Below are positions 52,591 through 61,821 of a stretch of DNA of 64,000 nucleotides, piece after piece (within the stretch, counting starts at the first letter, position 1; each line of letters begins with the position of its first letter). Origin of the DNA: Dokdonella_A sp014338185 (GTDB lineage Bacteria > Pseudomonadota > Gammaproteobacteria > Xanthomonadales > Rhodanobacteraceae); assembly GCA_030263295.1 (NCBI GenBank), contig SZOS01000001.1, positions 62,001 to 126,000 on the forward strand, written 5' to 3'. Both the position numbers and the translations under genes were made by a program. Below the pieces are notes generated by a model, which saw only the letters and a list, made by a program, of their open reading frames with translations, made no database searches and was not told the DNA's origin.

Positions 52591-53517
52591 GTGAAACGCG
52601 ACACCATCAACTACACCCTGGTCGGCGCGGTGGTGCTGGTGGCGGCCGTGCTGCTGCTGGTCGCGCTCGCGCTCATCACCGGCCGCACGGTCGCGAGCAG
52701 CGAGTACGTGGTGCGCTACCGCAACGTGACCGGCCTGCGCTACGGCGCCCCGGTGTTCTACGAGGGCTACCGCGTCGGCCAGGTCGGCGCGGTCACGCCC
52801 GAACGCGGCGCGCAGGGCACGCGCTACCGGGTCGCGCTGCAGATTCGCCGCGACTGGCCGATCCCGAGCGACAGCGTCGCGCGGCTGCAGTCCAGCGGCC
52901 TGCTGGCCGATGTCTCGGTCGGCATCCTCGAAGGCGCCAGCGGCAGCGCGCTCAAGCCCGGCGGCGAACTGCAGGGTGAGGAAGGCGGCAACATGTTCGT
53001 GGCGATGAACGACCTGGCGGTGGAGATCAATGCGCTCACCCGCAGCCAGATCCAGCCCCTGCTCAAGTCGCTGTCGCAGCATGTGGACTCGATCGGCGGC
53101 ACGCTCGATTCGCATGCACCCGCGATCCTCGACCAGGCGCAGCAGCTGCTGCAGCGCCTCAACGACACCTCGGCCGCACTGGCCGACGTGCTCAAGCCTG
53201 ACAACCGCAAGGCGGTGGCGGGCATCCTCGCGCAGGCACGCGACCTCACCAGCGAACTGCGCCACACGCGCGCCACGCTCGACCAGGCGCTGGGCGACAT
53301 CGCGGGCATCGCGCGCGACAATCGCACCGACATCCGCGACTCGGTCGAGGACCTCAAGGCGATGCTGCAGGCGCTGTCCAGCCGCATGGACGTGATCAGC
53401 CATCACCTGGATTCGGCCAGCCGCAACATGGACCAGTTCAGCCGTGAGATCCGCATGCATCCCAATCGCCTGATCCTTGCGCCCAAGGCCGACCCCGGCG
53501 AAGGCGAAGCACAATGA
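52591..53517 (+). CDS. mlaD: MCE-domain protein, MlaD-like
   Basis: 308 residues from a GTG at 52591, with GGGGAGG at 52580-52586. One membrane helix (about 9-32), then an MCE domain (about 36-115: YVVRYRNVTGLRYGAPVFYEGYRVGQVGAV). A long helical tail (about 130-308) is more like PqiB/YebT or Mce proteins than E. coli MlaD (183 residues). It should form the periplasmic lipid channel. Confidence 0.92.
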   Translation: MKRDTINYTLVGAVVLVAAVLLLVALALITGRTVASSEYVVRYRNVTGLRYGAPVFYEGYRVGQVGAVTPERGAQGTRYRVALQIRRDWPIPSDSVARLQSSGLLADVSVGILEGASGSALKPGGELQGEEGGNMFVAMNDLAVEINALTRSQIQPLLKSLSQHVDSIGGTLDSHAPAILDQAQQLLQRLNDTSAALADVLKPDNRKAVAGILAQARDLTSELRHTRATLDQALGDIAGIARDNRTDIRDSVEDLKAMLQALSSRMDVISHHLDSASRNMDQFSREIRMHPNRLILAPKADPGEGEAQ

Positions 53518-54122
53518 ACGCGCGCCTGGCCGGCTGGCTCGCCCTGCTCGCACTGGCGGGTTGTTCCGCACCGACCGTACCCGACTTCACCTGGCATCGG
53601 CTGCCACCGCCGCAGCCGCTGCCGGTGCAAGCCTCGCCGTGGCACGAGCCCGTGGTGGTCGAGACCTTCGCCGCCGACGGGCTGTATGCGGACCAGGCGC
53701 TGGTGTACGCGCTCGATCCGCACGCGCGCGAACTGCGCCAGTACCACTACCAGATGTGGGCCGACCCACCGATGCGCATGCTGCAGCGGCGCCTGGCCCA
53801 CATGCTGCGCGAGGCGGGACTGGCACGCACGGTCAGCGACGAACTGCCGAGCAGCCGCGAGGCGATCCGCATCCGTGGCAGCCTGCTGCGCATGGACCGC
53901 GTGCCCGGCACCGATGGCGCGTGGCAGGCGGTGGTGGTGCTCAAGCTGCGCGCGCTCGCGCCGGATGGCAAGGTGCTGGTGGACGAGGTCTACCGCGACG
54001 AGGAAGCCGCGGGCAGCAGCATCCGCGCCGTGGTCGATGCCTATGGCATTGCCATCGATCGCATCTTCGCGCGGTTCCAGGCCGATCTGCGCGCGCGTCA
54101 TGGAGCCGGCGATGCTGGATGA
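53514..54122 (+). CDS. ABC-type transport auxiliary lipoprotein (PqiC-like)
   Basis: 202 residues with lipobox LLALAGC (about 11-17), so an outer-membrane lipoprotein. The ABC_trans_aux pattern follows: VVVETFAADGLYADQALVYA then HYQMWADPPMRMLQRRLA. Such lipoproteins dock the MCE tube at the outer membrane. It overlaps mlaD by four bases (ATGA). No mlaC or mlaA is present. Confidence 0.88.
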   Translation: MNARLAGWLALLALAGCSAPTVPDFTWHRLPPPQPLPVQASPWHEPVVVETFAADGLYADQALVYALDPHARELRQYHYQMWADPPMRMLQRRLAHMLREAGLARTVSDELPSSREAIRIRGSLLRMDRVPGTDGAWQAVVVLKLRALAPDGKVLVDEVYRDEEAAGSSIRAVVDAYGIAIDRIFARFQADLRARHGAGDAG

Positions 54123-54543
54123 AGCCAGCCGGCGACGGCTGGCCGAGATGGGCATCGATGTGTACCTGCCGCGCGCATCGACACCCGCAGCCGGCGCGAG
54201 CGCCACCGCCGTCGCGGCCGTTTATGTGCTGGCCGACTCGTGCGAACACGAGTTGCCGAGGGCGCTTGCGCGCACGCTGGCCTTTGCGGGCGTGGCGGCC
54301 GGCATCGCGCGTGCGCAGGATGCCGAGTTGGCCGGCGCCAGCGCGCTGGTGGTGTGCGGGCCCGAGCAGGCGCGCGCGGTCGGTGCGCGGCTCGACGCGG
54401 CGCAGCAGGCGGCGATCGGCTGGGTCGCCACCGGCGCGCTGCAGCATCTGGCCGGCGATGCGCTGGCCAAGCGTGCACTGTGGGGCGAACTCAAGCGCTT
54501 GTTGCGGCAGCTGCGGGCCGCGCACTTGATGCCTGGTGCATGA
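54112..54543 (+). CDS. Probable HolD-like (DNA polymerase III psi) protein
   Basis: 143 residues from the ATG at 54112, with GGAG six bases upstream; the ATG at 54100 is an alternative. The N-terminal RRRLAEMGIDVYLPR resembles the start of psi (LQQLGITQWSLR in E. coli), which binds chi. The position directly before rimI matches E. coli holD-rimI. The rest is Ala-rich without motifs. It overlaps the lipoprotein gene's end. Support is mainly synteny; chi itself is at 60988. Confidence 0.5.
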   Translation: MLDEASRRRLAEMGIDVYLPRASTPAAGASATAVAAVYVLADSCEHELPRALARTLAFAGVAAGIARAQDAELAGASALVVCGPEQARAVGARLDAAQQAAIGWVATGALQHLAGDALAKRALWGELKRLLRQLRAAHLMPGA

Positions 54544-54548
54544 GGCGC

Positions 54549-54568
54549 GCGTGCGCGGCGCCGCACGC
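54549..54568 (+). terminator. 7-bp hairpin after the HolD-like gene, no U-tract
   Basis: GCGTGCG (54549-54555) pairs with CGCACGC (54562-54568). It starts five bases past the stop. No T-run follows, so rimI may still be read through. Confidence 0.3.
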
Positions 54569-54700
54569 CCGGGATCAGGCCGACGGATGGCGCGATCGCG
54601 CCGGCAGGCGGCTGCGGCGGCTGCGGCCGGCATGTGGTTTCGTGGCAAGATCGCGCCACGGCCGCGCGGTCGCGGCAGCTTCGGGCGGGTGGCACGCGCA

Positions 54701-55177
54701 GTGGTTGCAATCCTCAAACCCCAGCCGACCGAGTTTCGCCGCATGCGCGCGGAGGACCTCGACGCGGTCGCGGCGCTGGAGGTTTCGGCCTACGAATTTC
54801 CCTGGACGCGCACGATCTTCGCCGACTGCCTGCGCGCGGGCTACGACTGCATCGTGCTCGGCGATGGCCAGGTGGTGATCGGCTACGGCGTGTTGTCGGC
54901 GGCCGCGGGTGAGGCTCACGTGCTCAATGTGTGCGTGGCGCCGCTGCTGCACGGCAAGGGCCATGGCCGGCGCATCGTGCGCCGCCTGATCGACCTGGCG
55001 CGCTGGCAGCGGGTCGAGCGCATCTATCTCGAAGTGCGTCCTTCCAACACGCGCGCGATCGGCCTGTACCAGTCGATCGGCTTCAACGAGTTCGGGCGCC
55101 GCCCCAACTACTACCCGGCGCGGCGCGGACGCGAGGACGCGATCGTGATGGCCATGGAACTGCTGCATGAGCCATGA
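54701..55177 (+). CDS. rimI: Ribosomal protein bS18 alanine N-acetyltransferase
   Basis: 158 residues from a GTG at 54701, or 144 from the ATG at 54743. GNAT fold with YEFPWTRTIF near the start, acetyl-CoA loop VAPLLHGKGHGRRIV and VRPSNTRAIGLYQSIGF. It acetylates the N-terminus of bS18. The longer start is favoured because it supplies the family's N-terminal strand (VVAILKPQPTEFRRM). Confidence 0.92.
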   Translation: MVAILKPQPTEFRRMRAEDLDAVAALEVSAYEFPWTRTIFADCLRAGYDCIVLGDGQVVIGYGVLSAAAGEAHVLNVCVAPLLHGKGHGRRIVRRLIDLARWQRVERIYLEVRPSNTRAIGLYQSIGFNEFGRRPNYYPARRGREDAIVMAMELLHEP

Positions 55178-55235
55178 GCTGACGTCGGCCGCCGCGGCGT
55201 TGTAAGGTAGCCGGGCAAGGCCGGGCGCTGGGGGG

Positions 55236-56546
55236 ATGATGATGAGAAGACGCGGATATGCGCCGGTTTTGGCGCTGCTTGGCTGTGCCGCACTGGCGCA
55301 TGCGGATGTTTGCCGGGTCACGCCCACGGGCGCTGGCGTCGGCGCGTGGGACGACACCTCGACCTTGCAGGCGGCACTGGGCAATGCCCAGTGCACGGAA
55401 ATCTGGGCCGCCGCCGGCGTGTACCGCCCGGCGACGAGTGACCGCGCGGCCAGTTTCGTGATACTGCCCGGTGTCGCCGTCTATGGCGGCTTTGCCGGCA
55501 CCGAGACGCAGCGGGACGAGCGCAGGCCCGCCCTCCATCGCACGGTGCTGTCGGGCGACATCGGCGAGGACGACATCGATGTCGATGGCAACGCCATTGC
55601 CGAATCGGCCGCCGACATCCAGGGCGACAACAGCTACCAGGTGGTGGTCATGGATGGAACCACAGGCACACCGCTGCTGGACGACACCACGCTCGACGGC
55701 GTCACCATCACGGCCGGCAACGCCGATGGTGATTGGCCGCAGAATTCCGGTGGCGGGCTGTTTTGCAACGGCATGGGTGCAGGCAGCGTGTGCAGCCCGA
55801 CCGTGCGCCACGTCGTGTTCAGCGGCAACGCGGGCAAGTACGGTGCCGGCATGTCCAACGTGGGCAACTCGGGCAACAGCAGCCCGACCGTCACCCATGT
55901 CACCTTCACCGGCAACGCGGTGAGCGTCGACGCTGGCGCAATGACCAACTACGTGGTGGGTGCAGGCACCAGCAGTCCCGTCCTGGTCAATGTCACCTTC
56001 AGCGACAACCACGCGCTCGGCAACGGCGGCGCGATACGCAATTTCGCGTCAAGCGGCGCTGCCATCGTCCAACCGTTTCTGGTCAATGTGACCTTCGCCG
56101 GCAACAGTGCCGCCGAAGGGGGCGCGATCATCAATCAGGGTACGGCGGCGCCGCTGCTGCGCAACGTGATCCTGTGGGGCAACAGCGCGACGCAGGCGGG
56201 CCACCAGATCCGCAACACCAACAGCGCCACATCTTCCATCGAATACAGCCTGGTCCAGGGCTCGGGTGGCAGTGGCAACTGGGACGCGGCGTTGGGCACC
56301 GACGGCGGTGGCAACCTCGATGCCGACCCGCTGCTCGGCGCCCTGGGCCATCATGGTGGCCTCACTCCGACGCGGTTGCCGGGCCTGTCCGGCGCCGCGA
56401 TCGACAGCGGCACCTGTTTGGGTGCGCCACCGATCGACCAGCGCAGCGTGAGCCGTCCGCAAGGCGCGGGCTGCGACATCGGCGCGGTCGAACGCGTGGT
56501 CGATCGCATCTTCGCCGACGCTTTCGACGGCACTGCGTTCCCGTGA
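55236..56546 (+). CDS. Secreted parallel beta-helix protein
   Basis: 436 residues with a signal peptide (MMMRRRGYAPVLALLGCAALAHA). Repeats like PTVRHVVFSGNAGKYGAGMSN and PVLVNVTFSDNHALGNGGAI are typical of right-handed beta-helices of the polymorphic outer-membrane or pectin-lyase-like type. The C-terminus has IFADAFDG at 425-432. Probably a surface or secreted protein; function unknown. Convergent with valS. Confidence 0.85.
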   Translation: MMMRRRGYAPVLALLGCAALAHADVCRVTPTGAGVGAWDDTSTLQAALGNAQCTEIWAAAGVYRPATSDRAASFVILPGVAVYGGFAGTETQRDERRPALHRTVLSGDIGEDDIDVDGNAIAESAADIQGDNSYQVVVMDGTTGTPLLDDTTLDGVTITAGNADGDWPQNSGGGLFCNGMGAGSVCSPTVRHVVFSGNAGKYGAGMSNVGNSGNSSPTVTHVTFTGNAVSVDAGAMTNYVVGAGTSSPVLVNVTFSDNHALGNGGAIRNFASSGAAIVQPFLVNVTFAGNSAAEGGAIINQGTAAPLLRNVILWGNSATQAGHQIRNTNSATSSIEYSLVQGSGGSGNWDAALGTDGGGNLDADPLLGALGHHGGLTPTRLPGLSGAAIDSGTCLGAPPIDQRSVSRPQGAGCDIGAVERVVDRIFADAFDGTAFP

Positions 56547-56584
56547 CGGGTTGACGTCTGGGCGTCGGCCCGGTGGCTTGGTGC

Positions 56585-59416
56585 TCAGGCCGCGGCGAGT
56601 TGCTTGAGCTGTTCGCGCAGCTTGGCCAGCGTGGCTTCGAACTCGGCCACGCGCTGACGTTCCTGCTCGACCACCGTGGCCGGGGTGCGTTCGCCAAAGT
56701 TGGCGAGCTTGCCGCGGGCCTTGGTCAGCTCAGCCTCCAGACGCTGGATTTCCCGCGCCAGGCGCGCTTTCTCGGCATCGAGGTCGATGAGACCGGCCAG
56801 CGGGATGAGCAGCCTGAGTTCGCCGACGATGCCGGCGGCCGCGGGCGGCGCGACCTCGCCCGTGGTGAGCCAGCGCTGTGATTGGGTGCGTGCGAGGAAT
56901 GCGATCTGCGCGCCGAAGCGCGCCACGCGCCCGCGGTCGTCCGCGTCGCCGCCGTCGAGCAGCAGCGGGATGGTCCTTGCGGGCGCGATGTTCATCTCGC
57001 TGCGGATGCGGCGCAGCTGGGTGAGCACCGCGCGCAGCCATTCGATGTCGGCGCCGGCCTGTGCGTCGTCGGCCGCGAACTCCGCCGCACGCGGATAGGC
57101 CTGGCGCAACAGGCTGCCCGTGTCGGCGAGCCCGAGCAGTGGCGCCACCGCGGCGTGGATTTCCTGGGTGATGAACGGCGTGATCGGGTGCAGCGCGCGC
57201 AGCGCGGCCTCGAGCACGCACAGCAAGGTGTGGCGGGTGGAGTCGGCGGCCGCGCGGTCCTCGCCCTGCAGCGCAGGCTTGGCCAGTTCGACGAACCAGT
57301 CGCAGTATTCGTTCCACACGAACTCGTACAGTGCCTGCGCGACCAGGTCGAAGCGGTACACGCGCATCTGCGCCTCGACCTCGGCCAGCGTCGCGCGCAG
57401 ACGCGCGATGATCCAGCGTTCGGCCGCGGTCACCGGCTGCGCGGGTCGGGCCGGCGCCGCCTCGACGTTGAGCAGCACGAAGCGCGCCGCGTTCCACAGC
57501 TTGTTGCAGAACGCCTTGTAGCCTTCGGCGCGCTTGAGGTCGAAGTTGATGGTGCGGCCATAGGTTGCCAGCGCGGCGAAGGTGAAGCGCAGCGCATCGG
57601 TGCCGACCGCGGCGATGCCGTGCGGATAATCCTTGCGGATGCGCTTTTCGACCTTGTCGCGCACCTGCGGAATCAGCAGCGAGGCGGTGGATTTGGCCAC
57701 CAGCGGTTCGAGCTCGATGCCGTCGATGAGGTCGAGCGGGTCGATCGTGTTGCCTTTGGACTTGGACATCTTCTGTCCCTCGGCATCGCGCACGATCGCG
57801 TTGATGTAGACCTCGCGGAACGGCACCTTGCCGGTGAAATACTGCGTCGCCATCACCATGCGCGCGACCCAGAAGAAGATGATGTCGAAGCCGGTCACCA
57901 GCACCGCGCTGGGCAGGAACGCCGCATCGCGGCTCCAGTTGGCGACCACCTTGCCGTCCTCGCGCGTGTCGCCGGCGTTGGGCCAGCCCAGAGTCGAGAA
58001 CGGCCACAGCGCCGACGAGAACCAGGTGTCGAGCACGTCCGCGTCCTGCCGCAGCGCGCCCTTGGGCTGGATCGTGGCATGCGCGAGCGCGTCGGCCTCG
58101 TCCTCGCCCACGAACACGTTGCCGTCCTCGTCATACCAGGCCGGGATCTGGTGGCCCCACCACAGCTGGCGGCTCACGCACCAGTCCTGGATGTTCTCCA
58201 GCCACTGGTTGTAGGTGGTGGCCCAGTTGTCGGGCACGAAGCGGATCGAGCCGTCGCGCACGGCGGCGAGCGCAGGTTCGGTGATCGCCTTGCGCCCGCC
58301 CGGGCCGGGTTTGCCGTCGACGCGCGTGTCGCTGGTGAGGTCGAGGAACCACTGGTCGGTCAGCATCGGCTCGATCACGGCCTCGCTGCGCTGGCTCACC
58401 GGCACCTGCAGCTTGTGCTTGCGGGTCTCCACCAGCAGGCCTTCGGCTTCGAGGTCGGCGAGCACGGCCTTGCGCGCGGCGAAGCGGTCGAGGTTGCGGT
58501 ATTTCTCCGGCGCGTTGTCGTTGATCCTGGCGTCGAGGGTCAGGATCGTGATCGGTGCCAGCTGGTGGCGCGCGCCGATCTGCCAGTCGTTGAAGTCATG
58601 CGCGGGCGTGATCTTGACGCAGCCGGTGCCGAATTCGCGATCGACGTAATCGTCGGCGATCACCGGGATCTCGCGGCCGGTCAGCGGCAGCTTGAGCGTC
58701 TTGCCGACCAGGTGCGCATAGCGCTCGTCCTCGGGATGCACGGCCACCGCCACGTCGCCGAGCATCGTCTCCGGCCGCGTCGTCGCCACCACCAGGCTGT
58801 CGCTGCCGTCGGCGGTCGGGTAACGGATCGACCACAGCGAGCCGTCCTTCTCCTGGTTGTCCACTTCCAGGTCCGACACCGCGGTCATGAGCACCGGGTC
58901 CCAGTTGACCAGGCGCCGGCCGCGATACAGCAGACCGTCGCGATACCACTGCACGAACACGCGCCGCACCGCCGCCGACAGGCCCGCGTCCATGGTGAAG
59001 CGCTCGCGCGACCAGTCCAGTGCGGCGCCCAGGCGCCGCATCTGGCGCGTGATGGTCGAGCCCGATTGCTGCTTCCACTGCCACACGCGCTCGACGAAGG
59101 CTTCGCGGCCCAGGTCGTGGCGCGACTGGCCCTGTGCGGCGAGCTGGTTCTCGACGATCTTCTGCGTGGCGATGCCGGCATGGTCGGTGCCGCCCTGCCA
59201 CAGCGTGCGCCACCCGCACATACGGTGGTAGCGGATCAGCGCATCCATGATCGTCTGCTGGAACGCGTGGCCCATGTGCAGCGTGCCGGTCACGTTCGGC
59301 GGCGGCAGCAGGATGCAGTAAGGTTCGCCCGCGCCGGCGGGAGCGAAATCGCCGGCCTCTTCCCACGCGGCATACCACTTCGACTCGATCGCGGCGGGTT
59401 CGAAACTCTTGTCCAT
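56585..59416 (-). CDS. valS: Valyl-tRNA synthetase
   Basis: 943 residues. Class I signatures PPPNVTGTLHMGH (HIGH-like, about 39-50) and KMSKSKGNTIDP (about 549), a CP1 editing domain and a C-terminal coiled coil (LDAEKARLAREIQRLEAELTKARGKL). The start at 59416 gives MDKSFEPAAIESKWY. It is divergent from upp and near holC and pepA, as in many gammaproteobacteria. Confidence 0.98.
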   Translation of the reverse strand: MDKSFEPAAIESKWYAAWEEAGDFAPAGAGEPYCILLPPPNVTGTLHMGHAFQQTIMDALIRYHRMCGWRTLWQGGTDHAGIATQKIVENQLAAQGQSRHDLGREAFVERVWQWKQQSGSTITRQMRRLGAALDWSRERFTMDAGLSAAVRRVFVQWYRDGLLYRGRRLVNWDPVLMTAVSDLEVDNQEKDGSLWSIRYPTADGSDSLVVATTRPETMLGDVAVAVHPEDERYAHLVGKTLKLPLTGREIPVIADDYVDREFGTGCVKITPAHDFNDWQIGARHQLAPITILTLDARINDNAPEKYRNLDRFAARKAVLADLEAEGLLVETRKHKLQVPVSQRSEAVIEPMLTDQWFLDLTSDTRVDGKPGPGGRKAITEPALAAVRDGSIRFVPDNWATTYNQWLENIQDWCVSRQLWWGHQIPAWYDEDGNVFVGEDEADALAHATIQPKGALRQDADVLDTWFSSALWPFSTLGWPNAGDTREDGKVVANWSRDAAFLPSAVLVTGFDIIFFWVARMVMATQYFTGKVPFREVYINAIVRDAEGQKMSKSKGNTIDPLDLIDGIELEPLVAKSTASLLIPQVRDKVEKRIRKDYPHGIAAVGTDALRFTFAALATYGRTINFDLKRAEGYKAFCNKLWNAARFVLLNVEAAPARPAQPVTAAERWIIARLRATLAEVEAQMRVYRFDLVAQALYEFVWNEYCDWFVELAKPALQGEDRAAADSTRHTLLCVLEAALRALHPITPFITQEIHAAVAPLLGLADTGSLLRQAYPRAAEFAADDAQAGADIEWLRAVLTQLRRIRSEMNIAPARTIPLLLDGGDADDRGRVARFGAQIAFLARTQSQRWLTTGEVAPPAAAGIVGELRLLIPLAGLIDLDAEKARLAREIQRLEAELTKARGKLANFGERTPATVVEQERQRVAEFEATLAKLREQLKQLAAA

Positions 59417-59519
59417 GGCAATTGGGCCGCGCTGGCGGCAGCGGTGGCTGGGGGAAACCGCGTATTCTAGCGGCGCGCGCCAGATCGCCCCAACCCTGCC
59501 CGTTGCCGGAGACTTGCCC

Positions 59520-60155
59520 ATGCCCGCGGCCGTCCACCTGATCGACCACCCGCTGGTGCAGCACAAGCTCACGCTGCTGCGGCGCAAGGACACGAGCACC
59601 GCCGAGTTCCGGCGCCTGCTCGGCGAGCTGTCGATGCTCATGGCGTACGACGTGACCCGCCACCTGCCGCTGCGCGAGGTCGACATCGAGACTCCGGTGG
59701 CGCCGATGCGTGGCCGCCTGATCGAAGGCCGCAAGCTCGTGTTCGTGCCGGTGCTGCGCGCGGGGCTGGGCCTGCTCGACGGCATGCTCGCGGTGCTGCC
59801 CAACGCGCGGGTCGGCCACATCGGCCTGTACCGCGACGAGACCACGCTCAAGCCGGTGCAGTACTACCTGCGCCTGCCCGAACACATGCCCGAGCGCGAC
59901 GCGATCGTGGTCGATCCGATGCTCGCCACCGGCAACTCCGCGGTGGCCGCGCTCGACCTGGTCAAGGCCGCGCAGCCGCGCTCGCTGCGCTTCGTGTGCC
60001 TGGTCAGCTGCCCCGAAGGGCTGGCCAACCTGCAGGCGCAGCATCCCGAGGTGCCGGTCTACACCGCCGCGATCGACCAGCGCCTCAACGAGCGCAGCTA
60101 CATCGTGCCCGGCCTGGGCGATGCGGGCGACCGCTACTTCGGCACCCAGTCCTGA
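59520..60155 (+). CDS. upp: Uracil phosphoribosyltransferase
   Basis: 211 residues. PRPP loop IVVDPMLATGNSA and uracil-binding YIVPGLGDAGDRYFGT are intact. It salvages uracil to UMP. Divergent from valS, with a 103-base gap, and 23 bases before the NYN gene. Confidence 0.97.
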   Translation: MPAAVHLIDHPLVQHKLTLLRRKDTSTAEFRRLLGELSMLMAYDVTRHLPLREVDIETPVAPMRGRLIEGRKLVFVPVLRAGLGLLDGMLAVLPNARVGHIGLYRDETTLKPVQYYLRLPEHMPERDAIVVDPMLATGNSAVAALDLVKAAQPRSLRFVCLVSCPEGLANLQAQHPEVPVYTAAIDQRLNERSYIVPGLGDAGDRYFGTQS

Positions 60156-60178
60156 TCCGGCGACCGAGGCAGCCCGCC

Positions 60179-60967
60179 ATGTCCAGCCAGTCCACCAAGC
60201 TCGCGGTGCTCATCGACGCCGACAACGCCCAGCCGGGCGTGGTCGAAGGCCTGCTTGCGGAGATTTCCAAGTACGGCACGGCCACGGTCAAGCGCATCTA
60301 TGGCGACTGGACCGGGCCGCAACTCAAGGGCTGGAAGGACGTGTTGCTGAGCCACGCGATCCAGCCGATCCAGCAGTTCCGCTACACCACGGGCAAGAAC
60401 GCGACCGACTCGGCGCTCATCATCGATGCGATGGACCTGCTGTACGGGGCCAAGCTCGGCGGCTTCTGCATCGTGTCCAGCGACAGCGATTTCACCCGCC
60501 TCGCCGCGCGTGTGCGCGAGGCGGGACTGGTGGTGTACGGCTTTGGCGAGAGCAAGACGCCGGCGGCGTTCGTCGCCGCCTGCGACAAGTTCATCTTCAC
60601 CGAGATCCTGCGCCCACGCGACGACACGGTCGCGCCGCAGCCGCGCAGCGCGGCCCAGCTCAAGCAGGACACGCGCCTGGTCAACCTGTTGCGCGGTGCG
60701 GTGGAGGCCGCGTCCGACGACTCGGGTTGGGCCAACCTCGGCCTGGTCGGCAGCGTGATCGCCAAGCAGGCGCCCGAGTTCGATGCGCGCAACTACGGCT
60801 ACGCCAAGCTCAGCGAGCTGATCGCAGCCAGCACACTGTTCGAAGTCGAAAAACGCAAGATGGGCGAGGGCACGGCCGCCTTCGTGCGCGACCGCCGCAG
60901 CGCACCGGCCAAGCCGGCCGCGGGCAAGGCATCGGGCAAGGCGGCTGGCCACACCGGCACGGGCTGA
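60179..60967 (+). CDS. NYN-domain (PIN-like) putative RNase with OST-HTH/LOTUS domain
   Basis: 262 residues. The NYN domain (about 5-150) has AVLIDADNAQPG, TDSALIIDAMDLLY and IVSSDSDFTRLA, whose Asp residues form the metal site of PIN-like nucleases. A LOTUS domain follows (about 165-240: LVNLLRGAVEAASDDSGW). A Lys/Ala tail ends the protein. It probably cuts RNA; target unknown. Convergent with holC (20-base gap). Confidence 0.9.
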   Translation: MSSQSTKLAVLIDADNAQPGVVEGLLAEISKYGTATVKRIYGDWTGPQLKGWKDVLLSHAIQPIQQFRYTTGKNATDSALIIDAMDLLYGAKLGGFCIVSSDSDFTRLAARVREAGLVVYGFGESKTPAAFVAACDKFIFTEILRPRDDTVAPQPRSAAQLKQDTRLVNLLRGAVEAASDDSGWANLGLVGSVIAKQAPEFDARNYGYAKLSELIAASTLFEVEKRKMGEGTAAFVRDRRSAPAKPAAGKASGKAAGHTGTG

Positions 60968-60987
60968 GCCCGCGCCGACGCGCGCGT

Positions 60988-61410
60988 TCACATGTCGTGC
61001 TTTTTTACCTCGAAGCCGGCCGCCTGGTAGGTCTTCCAGCGTGCCCGTGCCCCGGCGCGCTCATCGCCCGCCGCCGGCACCACCTCGAGCACGCGTTCGA
61101 ACAGGCCGGGTGCGCACTCGTCGCGCAGGTTGATCACCAGCGCACGGTCGGCACAGGCCACGCCCGGTGGCACGATCAGCACCGGGGTGAGCGCATCGTC
61201 CTCGTCGCCCGCGATCTGGTGCGGCACGAATGCGTCCGCATCGAAATCCCACAGCCGCGCATCGAGCGCCTCGGCCTCGTCCTGCGAGCGCACGAGGACC
61301 AGCGTCGGCTGCTCGTGGGCGAACGCGCGCTTGGCCAGCTCGCACACCAGCAGCATCGGCTCGGCGCGGAAGCGCGGCTTGTCGATCAGGTAGAAGTCGG
61401 CGCGTGGCAT
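60988..61410 (-). CDS. holC: DNA polymerase III chi subunit
   Basis: 140 residues. MPRADFYLIDKPRF, LVCELAKRAFAHEQPTLVLV, LWDFDADAFVPHQIAG and RARWKTYQAAGFEVKKHDM follow the chi family throughout. It links the clamp loader to SSB with psi. Its ATG overlaps the stop of the upstream membrane protein (ATGA), continuing the pepA operon. Confidence 0.93.
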   Translation of the reverse strand: MPRADFYLIDKPRFRAEPMLLVCELAKRAFAHEQPTLVLVRSQDEAEALDARLWDFDADAFVPHQIAGDEDDALTPVLIVPPGVACADRALVINLRDECAPGLFERVLEVVPAAGDERAGARARWKTYQAAGFEVKKHDM

Positions 61411-61820
61411 CAGGGCGTGGGCGGCGCGATGCCGCCGAGGTTGGCGGTGACCGCGGCGCCGAGCGCGGTCAGCACCATGCAGCCGAACACGAGGCCGAAG
61501 AAGGCGAGGATCGCGGACAGGCGCCGCGGTTGCGGCCGCGTCTTGTACAGGTAGTAGGGCACGAAGATCGCGGCCAGCAGCACGATCGCCACGTCCAGCC
61601 ACGTCGGGCGGCGGATCTCCAGCTCGCGCGCATCGAGCGCGAGCCAGCGGAAGCCGATCACCGGCAGCGCGATGTTGCCGAGCATCATCACCAGCAGGCG
61701 CTGGCCCTCGGACGCGGGTGGCAACGCAAACAGCACATCGACGATGCCGAGCACGAACGAGGCGCCGCCCAGCGCGACGAGCGTGGCCTGCTTGCGCTGG
61801 CTGAGGTCGGGTCCGGACAC
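61410..61820 (-). CDS. Small membrane protein between pepA and holC
   Basis: 136 residues from a GTG at 61820, one base after the pepA stop. Four hydrophobic segments at about 10-32, 38-56, 72-90 and 100-128 (LAAIFVPYYLYKTRP marks one). I do not recognise a family. Coupling on both sides shows it belongs to the pepA-holC transcript. Confidence 0.75.
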   Translation of the reverse strand: MSGPDLSQRKQATLVALGGASFVLGIVDVLFALPPASEGQRLLVMMLGNIALPVIGFRWLALDARELEIRRPTWLDVAIVLLAAIFVPYYLYKTRPQPRRLSAILAFFGLVFGCMVLTALGAAVTANLGGIAPPTP

Positions 61821-61821
61821 G

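Noticed and set aside
56882..59470. 862-codon frame antisense to valS
   Set aside because: It is a compositional shadow of ValS; the sense strand has intact HIGH and KMSKS motifs.
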